Source: Candidatus Bipolaricaulota bacterium (GTDB taxonomy: Bacteria; Bipolaricaulota; Bipolaricaulia; Bipolaricaulales; Bipolaricaulaceae). Taken from it: a stretch of DNA of 16,993 nucleotides. Positions 6,199 through 13,794 of the stretch are shown here, piece by piece; position 1 is the stretch's first letter; every line of letters starts with the position of its first letter. Both the position numbers and the translations under genes were made by a program. Where the stretch lies: contig JAGGWU010000159.1 of assembly GCA_021163465.1 (NCBI GenBank), forward strand, positions 1 through 16,993. Reading direction: 5' to 3'. A model generated the notes under the pieces. The model had not been told where the DNA came from, made no database searches, and worked only from the letters and a program-made list of their open reading frames with translations.

Positions 6199-7560
6199 TT
6201 AGAACGGCACCTCTTCCTTCGCCGGCTCATAAAATGTGACGTAAGATTTATGGAAATGCAAGCGGAATGTGCCCAAGGGGCCGTTGCGTTGCTTGGCGAT
6301 GATGATCTCGCTTTCGGAGATTTCGCTTCCCCGTTGCCCCTCGTAGTAGTCGGGACGGTGGATGAATACCACTAGATCGGCGTCCTGTTCGATGGCACCG
6401 GACTCCCGCAGGTCCGAAAGCTGGGGCCTTTTGCTTTCGCGCCGTTCAACGGCCCGATTGAGCTGAGAACATGCGATGACGGGGATCTCAAGCTCCCGGG
6501 CCAGGGCCTTCAGGGACCGAGAGATGTAGGCGATCTCCTGCTCCCGCACATCGGCCCGGATGCCGGCGTCCACGAGCTGCAGGTAGTCGATGATCACGAG
6601 ATCCAAGCCGTGCTCCATGGCGATGCGACGGGCCTTGGCCTTGATCTCAAGGACCGTAGTGGAAGGGCTGTCGTCGATGAAGATCATGGCCTCGTGCAAG
6701 TGGCTCGCGGCCTCCGCCAGCGCCGCCCACTTCGGCGGGGGAAGGTACCCCGAACGCAACCGATGCAGGTCCACCTTGGCCTCGGCACAGAGGAGCCGTT
6801 CCAAGAGCTGCTCCCGGGTCATCTCCAGCGAAAAGATGGCCACCCTCTTTTTCTGTTCCACGGCGATGTGGCGCAAAAGGGTTAACACAAAAGAGGTCTT
6901 TCCCATGCCCGGACGTCCGGCGATCACGATGAACTCGGCCGGGCGGAACCCCCCGGTGCGGGCGTCGAACTCCGTGAACCCGGTGGAGATGGCCTTGACC
7001 GGATGGCGCTTCGGGTTCCGGTGGAGTTCCTCCAAATGCTCCATGTGCTCGTAGAGGAAGTCCCTGAGGAGGATGTAGTCCTTGGCGGTCTCCCGCTGGG
7101 CGATCTCGAAGATGACGCCCTCGGCACGGTCCAGGGCTTGGTCCACGGGGAGATCCTCCCGGTACCCCAGCTCCATGATCCGGCCCCCGCCCTCGATGAG
7201 GGCCCGCCGCAGGGCCTTGGTGCGCACGATCTCCGCGTAGTACTCCAACGCGGCCACAGTGGGGACCCGGGAGATGAGCTCCGCAAGGTAGGCCCTCCCC
7301 CCTACCTTTTCCAGCTTCCCATGCTCCTCCAGGTGGTTGGCCACGGCGATGAAATCGGGCAGTTTTCCGTGCTCGTAAAGCTCCAGGATCGCCTTGTATA
7401 TCTCCTGGTGGGCGGGAAAGTAGAAATGGGAAGGCTTCAACATCGAAATCACCGTGGGAAGGGTCTGGGCCGGCTCCAGCATGCAGCAGCCCAGAACCAC
7501 CTGCTCTGCCTCACGATTTTTGGGAATAGGTCTTAATTCCTCGCCCCGCTCATCCGGCAT
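6199..7560 (-). CDS. dnaB: Replicative DNA helicase DnaB
   Basis: DnaB is the hexameric 5'-3' helicase at the replication fork. The 453-residue product has an N-terminal primase-interacting domain (about 15-115, starting NREAEQVVLGCCMLEP) and a RecA-like domain. The latter shows Walker A GRPGMGKT at 215-222 (Lys221), the FSLEMTREQL segment, Walker B LVIIDYLQL at 321-329, CSQLNRAVERR, and SDLRESGAIEQDAD. No intein interrupts the loops. ATG 7558-7560 is chosen, with GGTGGAG just upstream; an in-frame TTG (7597-7599) would add a Gly/Pro-rich stretch unlike the family. It is the first gene of the leftward unit, and its linkage to gcv genes instead of rplI or ssb is unusual. Confidence 0.97.
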   Translation of the reverse strand: MPDERGEELRPIPKNREAEQVVLGCCMLEPAQTLPTVISMLKPSHFYFPAHQEIYKAILELYEHGKLPDFIAVANHLEEHGKLEKVGGRAYLAELISRVPTVAALEYYAEIVRTKALRRALIEGGGRIMELGYREDLPVDQALDRAEGVIFEIAQRETAKDYILLRDFLYEHMEHLEELHRNPKRHPVKAISTGFTEFDARTGGFRPAEFIVIAGRPGMGKTSFVLTLLRHIAVEQKKRVAIFSLEMTREQLLERLLCAEAKVDLHRLRSGYLPPPKWAALAEAASHLHEAMIFIDDSPSTTVLEIKAKARRIAMEHGLDLVIIDYLQLVDAGIRADVREQEIAYISRSLKALARELEIPVIACSQLNRAVERRESKRPQLSDLRESGAIEQDADLVVFIHRPDYYEGQRGSEISESEIIIAKQRNGPLGTFRLHFHKSYVTFYEPAKEEVPF

Positions 7561-7629
7561 CGCTCCACCATCATACCCCGCCCCCGGAGGCCCCGGCAAG
7601 GGGACAAATGGCCCACGGGATCTAATTTT

Positions 7630-7657
7630 TTTCGTTCAAGGGAAAAGGCTATAGAAT
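7630..7657 (+). promoter_or_regulatory. Candidate promoter for pdp in the divergent dnaB-pdp gap
   Basis: The 119-base gap 7561-7679 contains an AT-rich patch and a good -10 box, TAGAAT (7652-7657, five of six). The region expected to hold the -35 box (7630-7635, TTTCGT) is a poor match. Transcription would start near 7664, shortly before ATG 7680. I could not find a convincing promoter for dnaB on the other strand here. Confidence 0.4.
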
Positions 7658-7679
7658 TCCTCCCGGAAAGGGCGATACG

Positions 7680-8987
7680 ATGCGCATGGTGGATTTGATC
7701 GAGAAGAAACGCGATGGGATCCAGCTAACCGAGGAGGAAATCCGCTGGATCGTGAAAAAATACGTGGCCCGGGAAATCCCGGACTACCAAATGGCCGCGT
7801 TCCTCATGGCGGTTTACTTCCGGGGGATGACGGAGGAAGAGATGGTGGCCCTCACCGCCGCCATGGCCGAGAGCGGCGAAACGGTAGATCTCTCCTCAAT
7901 CCCCCGAATCAAAGTGGACAAGCACTCTTCCGGCGGGGTAGGTGACACTGTGACCCTGGTCCTGGCGCCCCTCATGGGGGCGGCGGGCTACGTCATGGCC
8001 AAACTCTCGGGCCGAGCCCTGGGACACACCGGAGGCACCATCGACAAGTTCGAGGCGATCCCCGGAGTTCGGACGGAGTTGAGCCGCGAGGAGATCCTGG
8101 CCCAGGCCCGAAAGATCGGCGTCGTGATCGCCGAACACACCCACGATATCGTCCCCGCCGACAAGCTCCTTTATGAGCTGCGGGACGTCACCGCGACCGT
8201 CCCCTCCCTCCCCCTGATCGTGGGATCCATCCTCTCCAAGAAGATCGCGGGGGGAGCGGATATCATCGTCTTGGACGTGAAATGTGGCGATGGGGCGTTC
8301 ATGCGGACCTTTCCTGAGGCCCGGGCCCTCGCCGAGGCCCTGGTGCGGGTGGGAAACCGCCTGGGAAAGCGCTTCTCCGCGTTGGTCACCGCCATGGACC
8401 AACCCCTGGGGAGGATGGCGGGGAACGCGCTGGAGGTCAAGCAGGCCATCGAGGTCCTGCGGGGGGATGGTCCGGAGGATCTGCGGGAGGTGACCTTGGC
8501 CCTGGGGGCGGAGCTCCTCCTTTTGGCCGGGGAGGAGAAAAACGAAGTAACCGCCAAGGAAAAGCTCGCTCGACTCCTCGATTCTGGGGCAGCCTGGGAA
8601 AAGTTCGTGGAGCTCGTAGCAGCTCAAGGCGGGGATGTGGCCTGCGTAGAAGATCCAGAACGGCTTCCCCGGGCTAAAGAGGTGGTGGAGGTGCCGGCAC
8701 CCCGTTCGGGGTATGTCCTGAAGCTTTCGGCGCGGAAGGTCGGCCAGGCCGCGGGGCTTTTGGGTGCCGGGCGCGAGACCAAAGGTCAGACGGTGGACCC
8801 CGCCGCGGGGGTGGAGCTCTTGGCCAAGGTGGGGGATGAGGTCATCGAAGGCGAGCCCCTGGCGCGGCTGCACGTGGGACGGAAGGAGCGGACCGGCGAA
8901 GCCTCGGCCCTCGTGGTCTCGGCCTTCGAGATCGGGCCCGAGCCCCCTCCCAAGGGCGAGCTCATCTTGGCCCGCATCAGGGAATGA
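7680..8987 (+). CDS. pdp: Pyrimidine-nucleoside (thymidine/uridine) phosphorylase
   Basis: The enzyme splits pyrimidine nucleosides with phosphate to give the free base and (deoxy)ribose-1-phosphate, for salvage. The 435 residues match the DeoA/Pdp family. The start MRMVDLIEKKRDG is the family's standard N-terminus. The phosphate-binding loop is KHSSGGVGDT (81-90, with His82), followed by SGRALGHTGGTIDKFE. The base-contacting residues are Arg168, Ser183 and Lys187, in LYELRDVTATV and GSILSKKIAGGADIIVLDV. A C-terminal alpha/beta domain follows. The sequence resembles Bacillus Pdp, which accepts both thymidine and uridine, but specificity cannot be read here. The stop overlaps the next gene by ATGA, indicating coupling. 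Confidence 0.94.
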   Translation: MRMVDLIEKKRDGIQLTEEEIRWIVKKYVAREIPDYQMAAFLMAVYFRGMTEEEMVALTAAMAESGETVDLSSIPRIKVDKHSSGGVGDTVTLVLAPLMGAAGYVMAKLSGRALGHTGGTIDKFEAIPGVRTELSREEILAQARKIGVVIAEHTHDIVPADKLLYELRDVTATVPSLPLIVGSILSKKIAGGADIIVLDVKCGDGAFMRTFPEARALAEALVRVGNRLGKRFSALVTAMDQPLGRMAGNALEVKQAIEVLRGDGPEDLREVTLALGAELLLLAGEEKNEVTAKEKLARLLDSGAAWEKFVELVAAQGGDVACVEDPERLPRAKEVVEVPAPRSGYVLKLSARKVGQAAGLLGAGRETKGQTVDPAAGVELLAKVGDEVIEGEPLARLHVGRKERTGEASALVVSAFEIGPEPPPKGELILARIRE

Positions 8988-9439
8988 GGGTCCTTGTGGC
9001 CTCGGACAACCCCGCGAAGCTTGAGGGCACGCGGCGGGCGGTGGAGGAGGCCTTGCCCGGAACACACGAGGTCCGAAGCGCCCGTTATCCCCATCCCCTT
9101 CCGGACATGCCTAGGGGAAAGGAGGTCTTTGCGGGGGCGAGGATGCGGGCTTGCTGGGCCGAGGGGCAGGGGGCGGATTTGGGAGTCGGGATTGAGTCTG
9201 GCCTCGTTCGCCCCCCGGGAGCATCCGAGGAATTCCTCGCCACCGTAACGTGCGTGAGGGGAAAGGGACGGGAGGGTTGGGGGATAAGCGCCGGGTTCCC
9301 CTTTCGGTTCGCGGGTGAGCCCGCGGATCCTGTGCGGGGTTACGTCGCCCACTTGACCCGCGGGAGGCTCGGACGCGCCGATCTCGTCTATCAGGCCGTC
9401 CTCCTCGCGATCTTTTCCTGGCTTCTAGTGGAGGGGTGA
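8984..9439 (+). CDS. DUF84/YjjX-type non-canonical NTPase (probable ITP/XTP phosphatase)
   Basis: Family members hydrolyse ITP and XTP, removing damaged purine nucleotides. The 151-residue protein begins MRVLVASDNPAKLEG, the substrate-loop motif (usually S.NP.K). It contains GADLGVGIESGLV at 64-74, the core motif, then ISAGFPF, and the C-terminal TRGRLGRADLVYQAVLLAI that matches the family's last helix. It is shorter than the usual 165-180 residues, with a reduced loop before the C-terminal part. ATG 8984 overlaps the pdp stop as ATGA, so both are likely made from one mRNA. That is a sensible pairing of nucleoside salvage with nucleotide clean-up. Family call is good; substrate is inferred. 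Confidence 0.82.
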   Translation: MRVLVASDNPAKLEGTRRAVEEALPGTHEVRSARYPHPLPDMPRGKEVFAGARMRACWAEGQGADLGVGIESGLVRPPGASEEFLATVTCVRGKGREGWGISAGFPFRFAGEPADPVRGYVAHLTRGRLGRADLVYQAVLLAIFSWLLVEG

Positions 9440-9475
9440 GGGGCCCGAAAGGGGAGGGCCCGTGAGCCCGGTTTA

Positions 9476-9504
9476 TTGCGGAAACAAAAAGGCCGGGCTA
9501 TACT
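9476..9504 (+). promoter_or_regulatory. Promoter of the rpsB-tsf-pyrH operon
   Basis: TTGCGG (9476-9481) and TATACT (9499-9504, five of six) are separated by an ideal 17 bases. Transcription would start near 9511, giving a leader of about 34 bases before the rpsB GTG. It is the best promoter candidate in the 105-base gap after the DUF84 gene. Confidence 0.65.
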
Positions 9505-9544
9505 TGGCGTCGCTTTAATCCTGGGAAAGAAAGGGGGAGGAAAT

Positions 9545-10381
9545 GTGGCTATCGTAACGATGAAGGAGCTTCTCGAGGCCGGCGTCCACTTCGGCCACCG
9601 GACCCGGAAGTGGAATCCCAAGATGAAGCCCTTCATTTATACGGAGCGAAAAGGGATCCATATCATCGATTTGGCCAAGACCATCGAGCATCTGGAGAAG
9701 GCGTACTTCTTCGTGCGGGAGCGGGCCGCGGCCGGAGACGAAATTCTGTTCGTGGGCACCAAGAAGCAGGTGCAGGCCACCATCGAGGAGGAGGCCAAGC
9801 GCTGCGGTGCCCACTGGGTGAACCGGCGCTGGCTCGGGGGCACCCTCACCAACTTCGAAACCATCCGTCGCCGGGTCCTCTACATGGTCGAGCTCGAACG
9901 GAACTTCGAGGAAGGCAAGTTCGAGCGACTCCCCTTGAAGGAGAGGGTGAAGCTCCAGCGGGAGCTGGAGAAGCTGCGGCGCAACCTCGACGGCCTGCGG
10001 GAGATGACGCGCTTGCCCGGGGTGGTGTATGTAGTAGACCCCACGGTGGAGGTCCACGCGGTGCGGGAGGCGAACATCCTCGGGATCCCCGTGGTGGCCA
10101 TCTGTGACACCAACTGTGACCCCGACCTGATCGACTACCCCATCCCCGGCAACGACGACGCCATCAAGGCCACCCGCCTCATCACCAGAAAGATCGCCGA
10201 CGCCATCATCGAGGGGCGCGAAGGCCTACAGCTCACCGAGCCCACGCCGCCGGAGGAGGAGATGCCCTCCATGGAGGAGGCCATGCCCGCCATAGGGGAA
10301 GTTCCCATAAAGGACGAAGAGCTGGAGGAGCATTACGGGGAGATGTTGAAGGAGCTCCTGGAAGAGGAAGGGAAGGAGTGA
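9545..10381 (+). CDS. rpsB: 30S ribosomal protein S2
   Basis: S2 binds the body-head junction of the small ribosomal subunit. The core (about 1-225) shows TMKELLEAGVHFGHRTRKWN, FIYTERKGIHIIDL, FVGTKKQVQATIEEEAKR, WVNRRWLGGTLTNF and the late block GIPVVAICDTNCDPDLIDYP, followed by PGNDDAIKA. A roughly 50-residue acidic tail follows (TEPTPPEEEM to LLEEEGKE), an extension seen in several phyla. I chose GTG 9545-9547, preceded by GGGGGAGG four bases upstream, because it yields the family start MAIVTMKELL. Longer in-frame starts would run into the predicted promoter. The stop overlaps the ribosome site of tsf. Confidence 0.97.
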   Translation: MAIVTMKELLEAGVHFGHRTRKWNPKMKPFIYTERKGIHIIDLAKTIEHLEKAYFFVRERAAAGDEILFVGTKKQVQATIEEEAKRCGAHWVNRRWLGGTLTNFETIRRRVLYMVELERNFEEGKFERLPLKERVKLQRELEKLRRNLDGLREMTRLPGVVYVVDPTVEVHAVREANILGIPVVAICDTNCDPDLIDYPIPGNDDAIKATRLITRKIADAIIEGREGLQLTEPTPPEEEMPSMEEAMPAIGEVPIKDEELEEHYGEMLKELLEEEGKE

Positions 10382-10383
10382 CG

Positions 10384-10977
10384 ATGGAGGTCACCCTCGA
10401 GCTCATAAAGAAGCTCCGCGAGGAAACAGGTATCGGGATCATGGAATGCAAGCAGGCCCTGATCGAGGCCGGGGGGGATATCGAGAAGGCAAAGAAGATC
10501 CTGCGGGAAAAGGGGAAGGAGTTCCTCGGCGGTGGGGGCCGGGAGGCCAAGGAAGGCCGGGTGGAGGCCTACATCCACCACTCCGGCAAGGTCGGGGTGT
10601 TGGTGGAGGTGGACACCGTCACCGATTTCGCCGCCAACTCGGAGGAATTCAGGGAGTTCCTTAAGAACCTGGCCATGCACATCGCCGCCGCCAAGCCCCG
10701 GTGGATCTCCCCCGAGGATGTGCCCGAAGAGGTAATCGCGGAGGAGAAGGAAATCTTGCGGGTCCAAGCCGAGAAGGAAGGGAAGCCCCCGCATATCGTG
10801 GAGCGGATCGTGGAGGGGCGCCTGAAGAAGTTCTTCGAGGAAAACTGTCTCCTCAAGCAACCCTACGTCAAGGACCCCTCGGTTACGGTGGAGGACGTGC
10901 TGGGGGAACTTCGGCATAAAATCTCCGAGGATATCGTGATCAGACGTTTCGCCCGCTTCGAGGTGGGGGAAAAGTGA
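10384..10977 (+). CDS. tsf: Elongation factor Ts, short form
   Basis: EF-Ts recharges EF-Tu by exchanging GDP for GTP. The 197-residue product has the N-terminal UBA-like domain (LIKKLREETGIGIMECKQAL, about 6-25), a short linker, and the EF-Tu-binding signature TDFAANSEEF. A single core domain of the AMHIAAAKPRWISPEDVPEE type and a short C-terminal helix follow. The length is close to Thermus EF-Ts and about 85 residues shorter than E. coli, so the duplicated core subdomain and coiled coil are reduced. ATG 10384 is chosen because AAGGAG lies five bases upstream; a GTG at 10378 would overlap that site. It lies between rpsB and pyrH as in most bacteria. Confidence 0.96.
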   Translation: MEVTLELIKKLREETGIGIMECKQALIEAGGDIEKAKKILREKGKEFLGGGGREAKEGRVEAYIHHSGKVGVLVEVDTVTDFAANSEEFREFLKNLAMHIAAAKPRWISPEDVPEEVIAEEKEILRVQAEKEGKPPHIVERIVEGRLKKFFEENCLLKQPYVKDPSVTVEDVLGELRHKISEDIVIRRFARFEVGEK

Positions 10978-10983
10978 GGTGAA

Positions 10984-11658
10984 GTGAGGATACTCCTTAA
11001 GCTTTCGGGGGAGCTTTTGGCGGGGCGGAGGCCTCCCATCGATTGGGAGGCCTTTTCTTTTTACGCGCGGGAGATCGCCGCGGCTGCGCGGGAAGCGGAG
11101 ATCGCGGTGGTGATGGGCGGGGGGAACATCCTCCGGGGGGCGCGGACCCCACATCCCGCCACCGGGCACGTGATGGGGATGCTGGCCACCTTGATCAACG
11201 CCCTGGCCCTGCGGGACGCCCTCCGGGACCAGGGAGTGGAGACATCGTTGTTCTCCGCCCTTCCCGTCCCGGGCGTCGCCCAACCCGCGGACCAATGGGA
11301 GGCCAGGGAGGCGCTTTCCCGGGGCGCGGTGGTGCTTTTGGCCGGGGGAACGGGCCTCCCCTATGTCACCACCGACACGGCGGCGGTGCTGCGGGCGTTG
11401 GCCTTGGGGGCGGAGCTCGTGCTCAAGGGCTCCAAGGTGGACGGGGTATACACGGCCGATCCCGCAGAAGATCCGAAGGCGGAGCTGATACCCCGGCTCA
11501 CCCACGCGGACTACCTGGCCCGGGGGCTCAAGGTGCTGGATCCCGCGGCGGTCCAGATCGCCGCGGAACACCGACTCCCCATCGTGGTCTTCCGGGCCGA
11601 CCGCCCGGGGGCGTTCCTGGCAGCCATCCGGGGCGAGACCGGCTCCCGGATCGGTTGA
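10984..11658 (+). CDS. pyrH: Uridylate (UMP) kinase
   Basis: PyrH phosphorylates UMP to UDP, the first step from UMP to all pyrimidine nucleotides. The 224-residue amino-acid-kinase-fold protein shows LLKLSGELLAG at the N-terminus, VVMGGGNILRG (GGGN at 45-48), GMLATLINALALRDAL, VTTDTAAVLRALALGA and the ATP-site segment KGSKVDGVYTADP. It is slightly short compared with about 240 residues. The GTG start (10984-10986) follows GAGGTGA, which overlaps the tsf stop, implying coupling. The usual next gene, frr (ribosome recycling factor), is not present; a small membrane protein follows instead. Confidence 0.95.
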   Translation: MRILLKLSGELLAGRRPPIDWEAFSFYAREIAAAAREAEIAVVMGGGNILRGARTPHPATGHVMGMLATLINALALRDALRDQGVETSLFSALPVPGVAQPADQWEAREALSRGAVVLLAGGTGLPYVTTDTAAVLRALALGAELVLKGSKVDGVYTADPAEDPKAELIPRLTHADYLARGLKVLDPAAVQIAAEHRLPIVVFRADRPGAFLAAIRGETGSRIG

Positions 11659-11682
11659 CCCCGCCCTTTTCCCGGGGTTACA

Positions 11683-12063
11683 TTGGTCCCCGTGAGGGGG
11701 TTTGTACATCGGCTGGTGGGCTATCTGGTGGGCCTAGGGCTCATCCCCGGAGTCCTCATGGGCCTCTCTGCGGCGGGGTATTGCCTCGCCGGGGGGCGCG
11801 AACCCCAGGTCCTAGGCCTCATCTGGGGGCTGATGGGGATGCTTTTGCTCGCCTCCTGGGCGTTCGCCTTCCTGGTAACCACGACGCCCACCCAGCTCTC
11901 CTCACCGCCCCCGTTATGGGGCGGCGCGGCCCGGGCGTGGTTTCGATGGGTGACCAACCGTCCGCTGCGGTACGGGGATATCCCCATCTCCCCGCTTCTC
12001 AGACTGTTTGCCACCGGCGCCGCCTTGGCGGGCGGGGGAGCGTTGCTCTACCTGTACGGATGA
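11683..12063 (+). CDS. Small membrane protein of unknown function, three predicted segments
   Basis: I do not recognise this 126-residue protein. It has three hydrophobic stretches likely to span the membrane: about residues 13-36 (GYLVGLGLIPGVLMGLSA), 43-66 (VLGLIWGLMGMLLLASWAF) and 105-125 (LLRLFATGAALAGGGALLYL). A polar loop, with TTTPTQLSSPP and a basic WFRWVTNRPLRYGD segment, lies between the second and third. The start is unsure: TTG 11683 has GGGG five bases upstream, while GTG 11692 has no clear site. A 6-pair hairpin (11658-11678) lies between the pyrH stop and this start but has no T tract, so it may still be cotranscribed with pyrH. A decayed IS256 element follows directly. Confidence 0.6.
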   Translation: MVPVRGFVHRLVGYLVGLGLIPGVLMGLSAAGYCLAGGREPQVLGLIWGLMGMLLLASWAFAFLVTTTPTQLSSPPPLWGGAARAWFRWVTNRPLRYGDIPISPLLRLFATGAALAGGGALLYLYG

Positions 12064-12084
12064 GCGCGGGGCCGTCTTCCGGGC

Positions 12085-12425
12085 CGCACGGAAGCGTCTT
12101 CGTGATGCTCGGGGCCTGGGCCTGAGGACTTTCAGCGTACTCGACTCTGGGAGAGCACCGGTTCCTTTTCCCATCCGTATCCAAGCTTCGCGAGCGGTGA
12201 TGTCTCGGGAAGTGTTTCCCCAGGCCAAGTGGCAGCTTTGTGTGGTGCATGCGGTGAGGGATGCGTTGGCGGAGGTGTCCGGAGGCCCAGGATCTGGAGC
12301 GAATCTACCGGGAGGGCACACTTGAGGAAAGCCCTGGAGGCCTTCGAGCGCCTGGGCGCAAAAGTACCCCAAGATCGCGGCCAGATCCACCCCCTTAGGT
12401 TTTGGTAAGCGTTTTCACCGATTCT
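12085..12425 (+). mobile_element. Decayed IS256-family (Mutator-type) transposase
   Basis: The 411 bases between the membrane protein and the CvpA gene hold no intact gene. The plus strand carries successive pieces of an IS256 transposase in changing frames. A weak RDARGLGLRTFSVLDSG leads into FPQAKWQLCVVHAVRDAL (12215 on), the family's conserved C..H block. Then come EAQDLERIYREGTLEE (from 12282, another frame), RKALEAFER (from 12325) and WAQKYPKIAARS (from 12353). The order and spacing match the middle of the family, so several small indels have scrambled one ancestral reading frame. Both ends and most of the protein are gone, and I see no terminal repeats. Confidence 0.8.
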
Positions 12426-12474
12426 TCTTGCGGAGCAAAACCATCGCCCGTAAGCTAATGGCGAGGGGGTTGGG

Positions 12475-12954
12475 ATGTGGATTGATGTTGGGATAGGGCT
12501 TTGGTTGCTTGTTACCCTTGTTTGGGGGATCCGTTATGGCCTCGTCCGTACGGCGTTCGGATTGGGAGGGCTGGTGGCGGGGGTGGCCTTGGCCGGAGCG
12601 TATTCCAGGGAGCTAGCCGACCTCATCCCCCTGGAGGAAAAGATCGCCGGAGTGGTGGCCTTCATCGCCATTTTCCTTGTGACATTCGTTGCCGCAGTGG
12701 TCTTGGGACGGGCACTTCACAAGCTCCTCCATTGGGCCACCTTGGGATGGATGGATCGCTTGGGCGGCGGCGTGTTTGGGCTTTTGGTAGGAGGAACAGT
12801 GGCCGGGGCAGCCCTCACCGCCGTCCTCCGCTACTTCCCCGAGTCGGCGGCCGCGATAAATACCTCCCAGCTGGGGAAGTTCTTGGCGGAGAACTTTCCT
12901 CAAATCCTTAAAGTGCTGCCCGAGGAGTTCCGCAACCTTTTGCCCGGAGATTAA
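12475..12954 (+). CDS. CvpA-family membrane protein
   Basis: The 159-residue protein fits the CvpA (colicin V production) family of four-segment inner-membrane proteins, whose role is still poorly defined. It has four hydrophobic stretches: 9-22, 26-44 (FGLGGLVAGVALAGAYS), 57-81 (IAGVVAFIAIFLVTFVAAVV) and 97-121 (GGGVFGLLVGGTVAGAALTA). The RYGLVRTAFGLGG and DRLGGGVFGLLVG segments are the family's Gly-rich hallmarks. ATG 12475 follows GAGGGGG about six bases upstream. The stop codon overlaps that of the convergent protease gene, leaving no room for a terminator. The upstream IS256 remnant probably separates it from the pyrH operon. Confidence 0.85.
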   Translation: MWIDVGIGLWLLVTLVWGIRYGLVRTAFGLGGLVAGVALAGAYSRELADLIPLEEKIAGVVAFIAIFLVTFVAAVVLGRALHKLLHWATLGWMDRLGGGVFGLLVGGTVAGAALTAVLRYFPESAAAINTSQLGKFLAENFPQILKVLPEEFRNLLPGD

Positions 12955-13784
12955 GGATGTTCCGCCCGCCCCGGGGCTCGGTGGGGCACCGGGAGGTACT
13001 CCACCGTAGGGGTGGTCCGCACCGGTTGTTTGTATAGCGACATGAGCTGAAGGACTTCCCCTGGCATCTCGTTCGATACCGGAAGGCCCATGTTTTTCGC
13101 GTCTTCGTAGGTGATAGGGTGGTCGTGGGTCCAGCGGCCCTCGGTGAGGGCTCGGGCGATCTCCTCGGCCTTTTCGGCCGGGAACTTGTCCCGCAGCAGC
13201 TCCTTCACCGCCTCCCGCATCTGCTTCACCGCCTTCTCGGCGATGTCCGCCAGGATCAGGGTCTCGTCGTCGATCCGCTCCACCGGCTTTCGCTTCACCA
13301 ACCGCAGGATGGAGGGGGCGGGGTACTGGCCCAGCTGTGGATCCACCGGACCAAGCACCGCGTGCTCACACATCACGATCTCGTCCGCCGCGAGGGCGAT
13401 CAAGGTGCCCCCGGACATGGCGTAGTGCGGCACGAACACCGTGACCTTGCCCGGGTGGCGCTTCAGGGCCCAGGCGATCTGCAGGGCAGCCAGCGAGAGC
13501 CCTCCCGGGGTGTGGAGGACGAGATCCAGGGGCATATCCTTGTCCGTTAGGTGGATCGCCCGGATGACCTCCTCGGAATCCTCGATGTCGATGTAGCGCA
13601 TAACGGGAAAGCCCAAAAGCCCCATGGTCTCCTGGCGGTGCACGAGCAGGATCACCCTCGATCCGCGCTTTTTCTCGATCTTGGCGATCAGGCCCTGGCG
13701 CTGGGACTCCAGGTAGCGCCGTTGCAGGTACGGCTGCAACGCGGCGATGAGGAGAAAGACCCAGAAGATGTCCCACAGCGACAC
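12951..13784 (-). CDS. Membrane-anchored SDH-family (ClpP/crotonase-fold) serine protease
   Basis: The 277-residue protein matches the serine dehydrogenase proteinase (SDH_sah) family, relatives of SppA and ClpP. An N-terminal membrane helix (about 4-16, DIFWVFLLIAALQ) is followed by a basic stretch. The ClpP-like core shows LDLVLHTPGG (oxyanion region, 91-95) and PHYAMSGGTLIALAADEIVM with the likely nucleophile Ser124. Next is HAVLGPVDPQLG, and helices such as IAEKAVKQMREAVKELL follow. I chose GTG 13782-13784, with AAGGGGG six bases upstream, because it begins right at the membrane helix. The gene lies ten bases after the Hsp20 stop, so the two are probably cotranscribed and may act together on damaged proteins. 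The exact catalytic partner residues are not certain. Confidence 0.88.
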   Translation of the reverse strand: MSLWDIFWVFLLIAALQPYLQRRYLESQRQGLIAKIEKKRGSRVILLVHRQETMGLLGFPVMRYIDIEDSEEVIRAIHLTDKDMPLDLVLHTPGGLSLAALQIAWALKRHPGKVTVFVPHYAMSGGTLIALAADEIVMCEHAVLGPVDPQLGQYPAPSILRLVKRKPVERIDDETLILADIAEKAVKQMREAVKELLRDKFPAEKAEEIARALTEGRWTHDHPITYEDAKNMGLPVSNEMPGEVLQLMSLYKQPVRTTPTVEYLPVPHRAPGRAEHP

Positions 13785-13794
13785 GCCGGCCCCC

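Noticed and set aside
7561..7679. Glycine riboswitch ahead of the dnaB-gcv unit
   Set aside because: The gap is short and shows no tandem aptamer pattern. The gcv genes have no leader of their own.
8277..8310. Unusual KCGDGAF motif in the phosphorylase
   Set aside because: The Lys, both Gly and the Ala-Phe of the family motif K.G.GAF are kept; the changed positions vary among relatives.
7896..9065. Long minus-strand frame opposite pdp
   Set aside because: It is an antisense shadow; pdp has all expected motifs on the plus strand.
9441..9470. GGGCCC repeats after the DUF84 gene as a terminator
   Set aside because: Stems of only six bases can form, with no T tract after them; the call would be forced.
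11658..11678. Hairpin after pyrH as a terminator
   Set aside because: ACCCCG and CGGGGT can pair, but no T tract follows and the next gene starts at once.
10333..11709. Long minus-strand open frame opposite tsf and pyrH
   Set aside because: It is antisense to two certain genes, has no recognisable motifs, and reflects the GC-rich codon pattern of the real frames.
11043..12125. Long plus-strand frame overlapping pyrH
   Set aside because: It is Gly/Arg/Pro-rich with no family features, and is an out-of-frame reading of pyrH and its neighbour.
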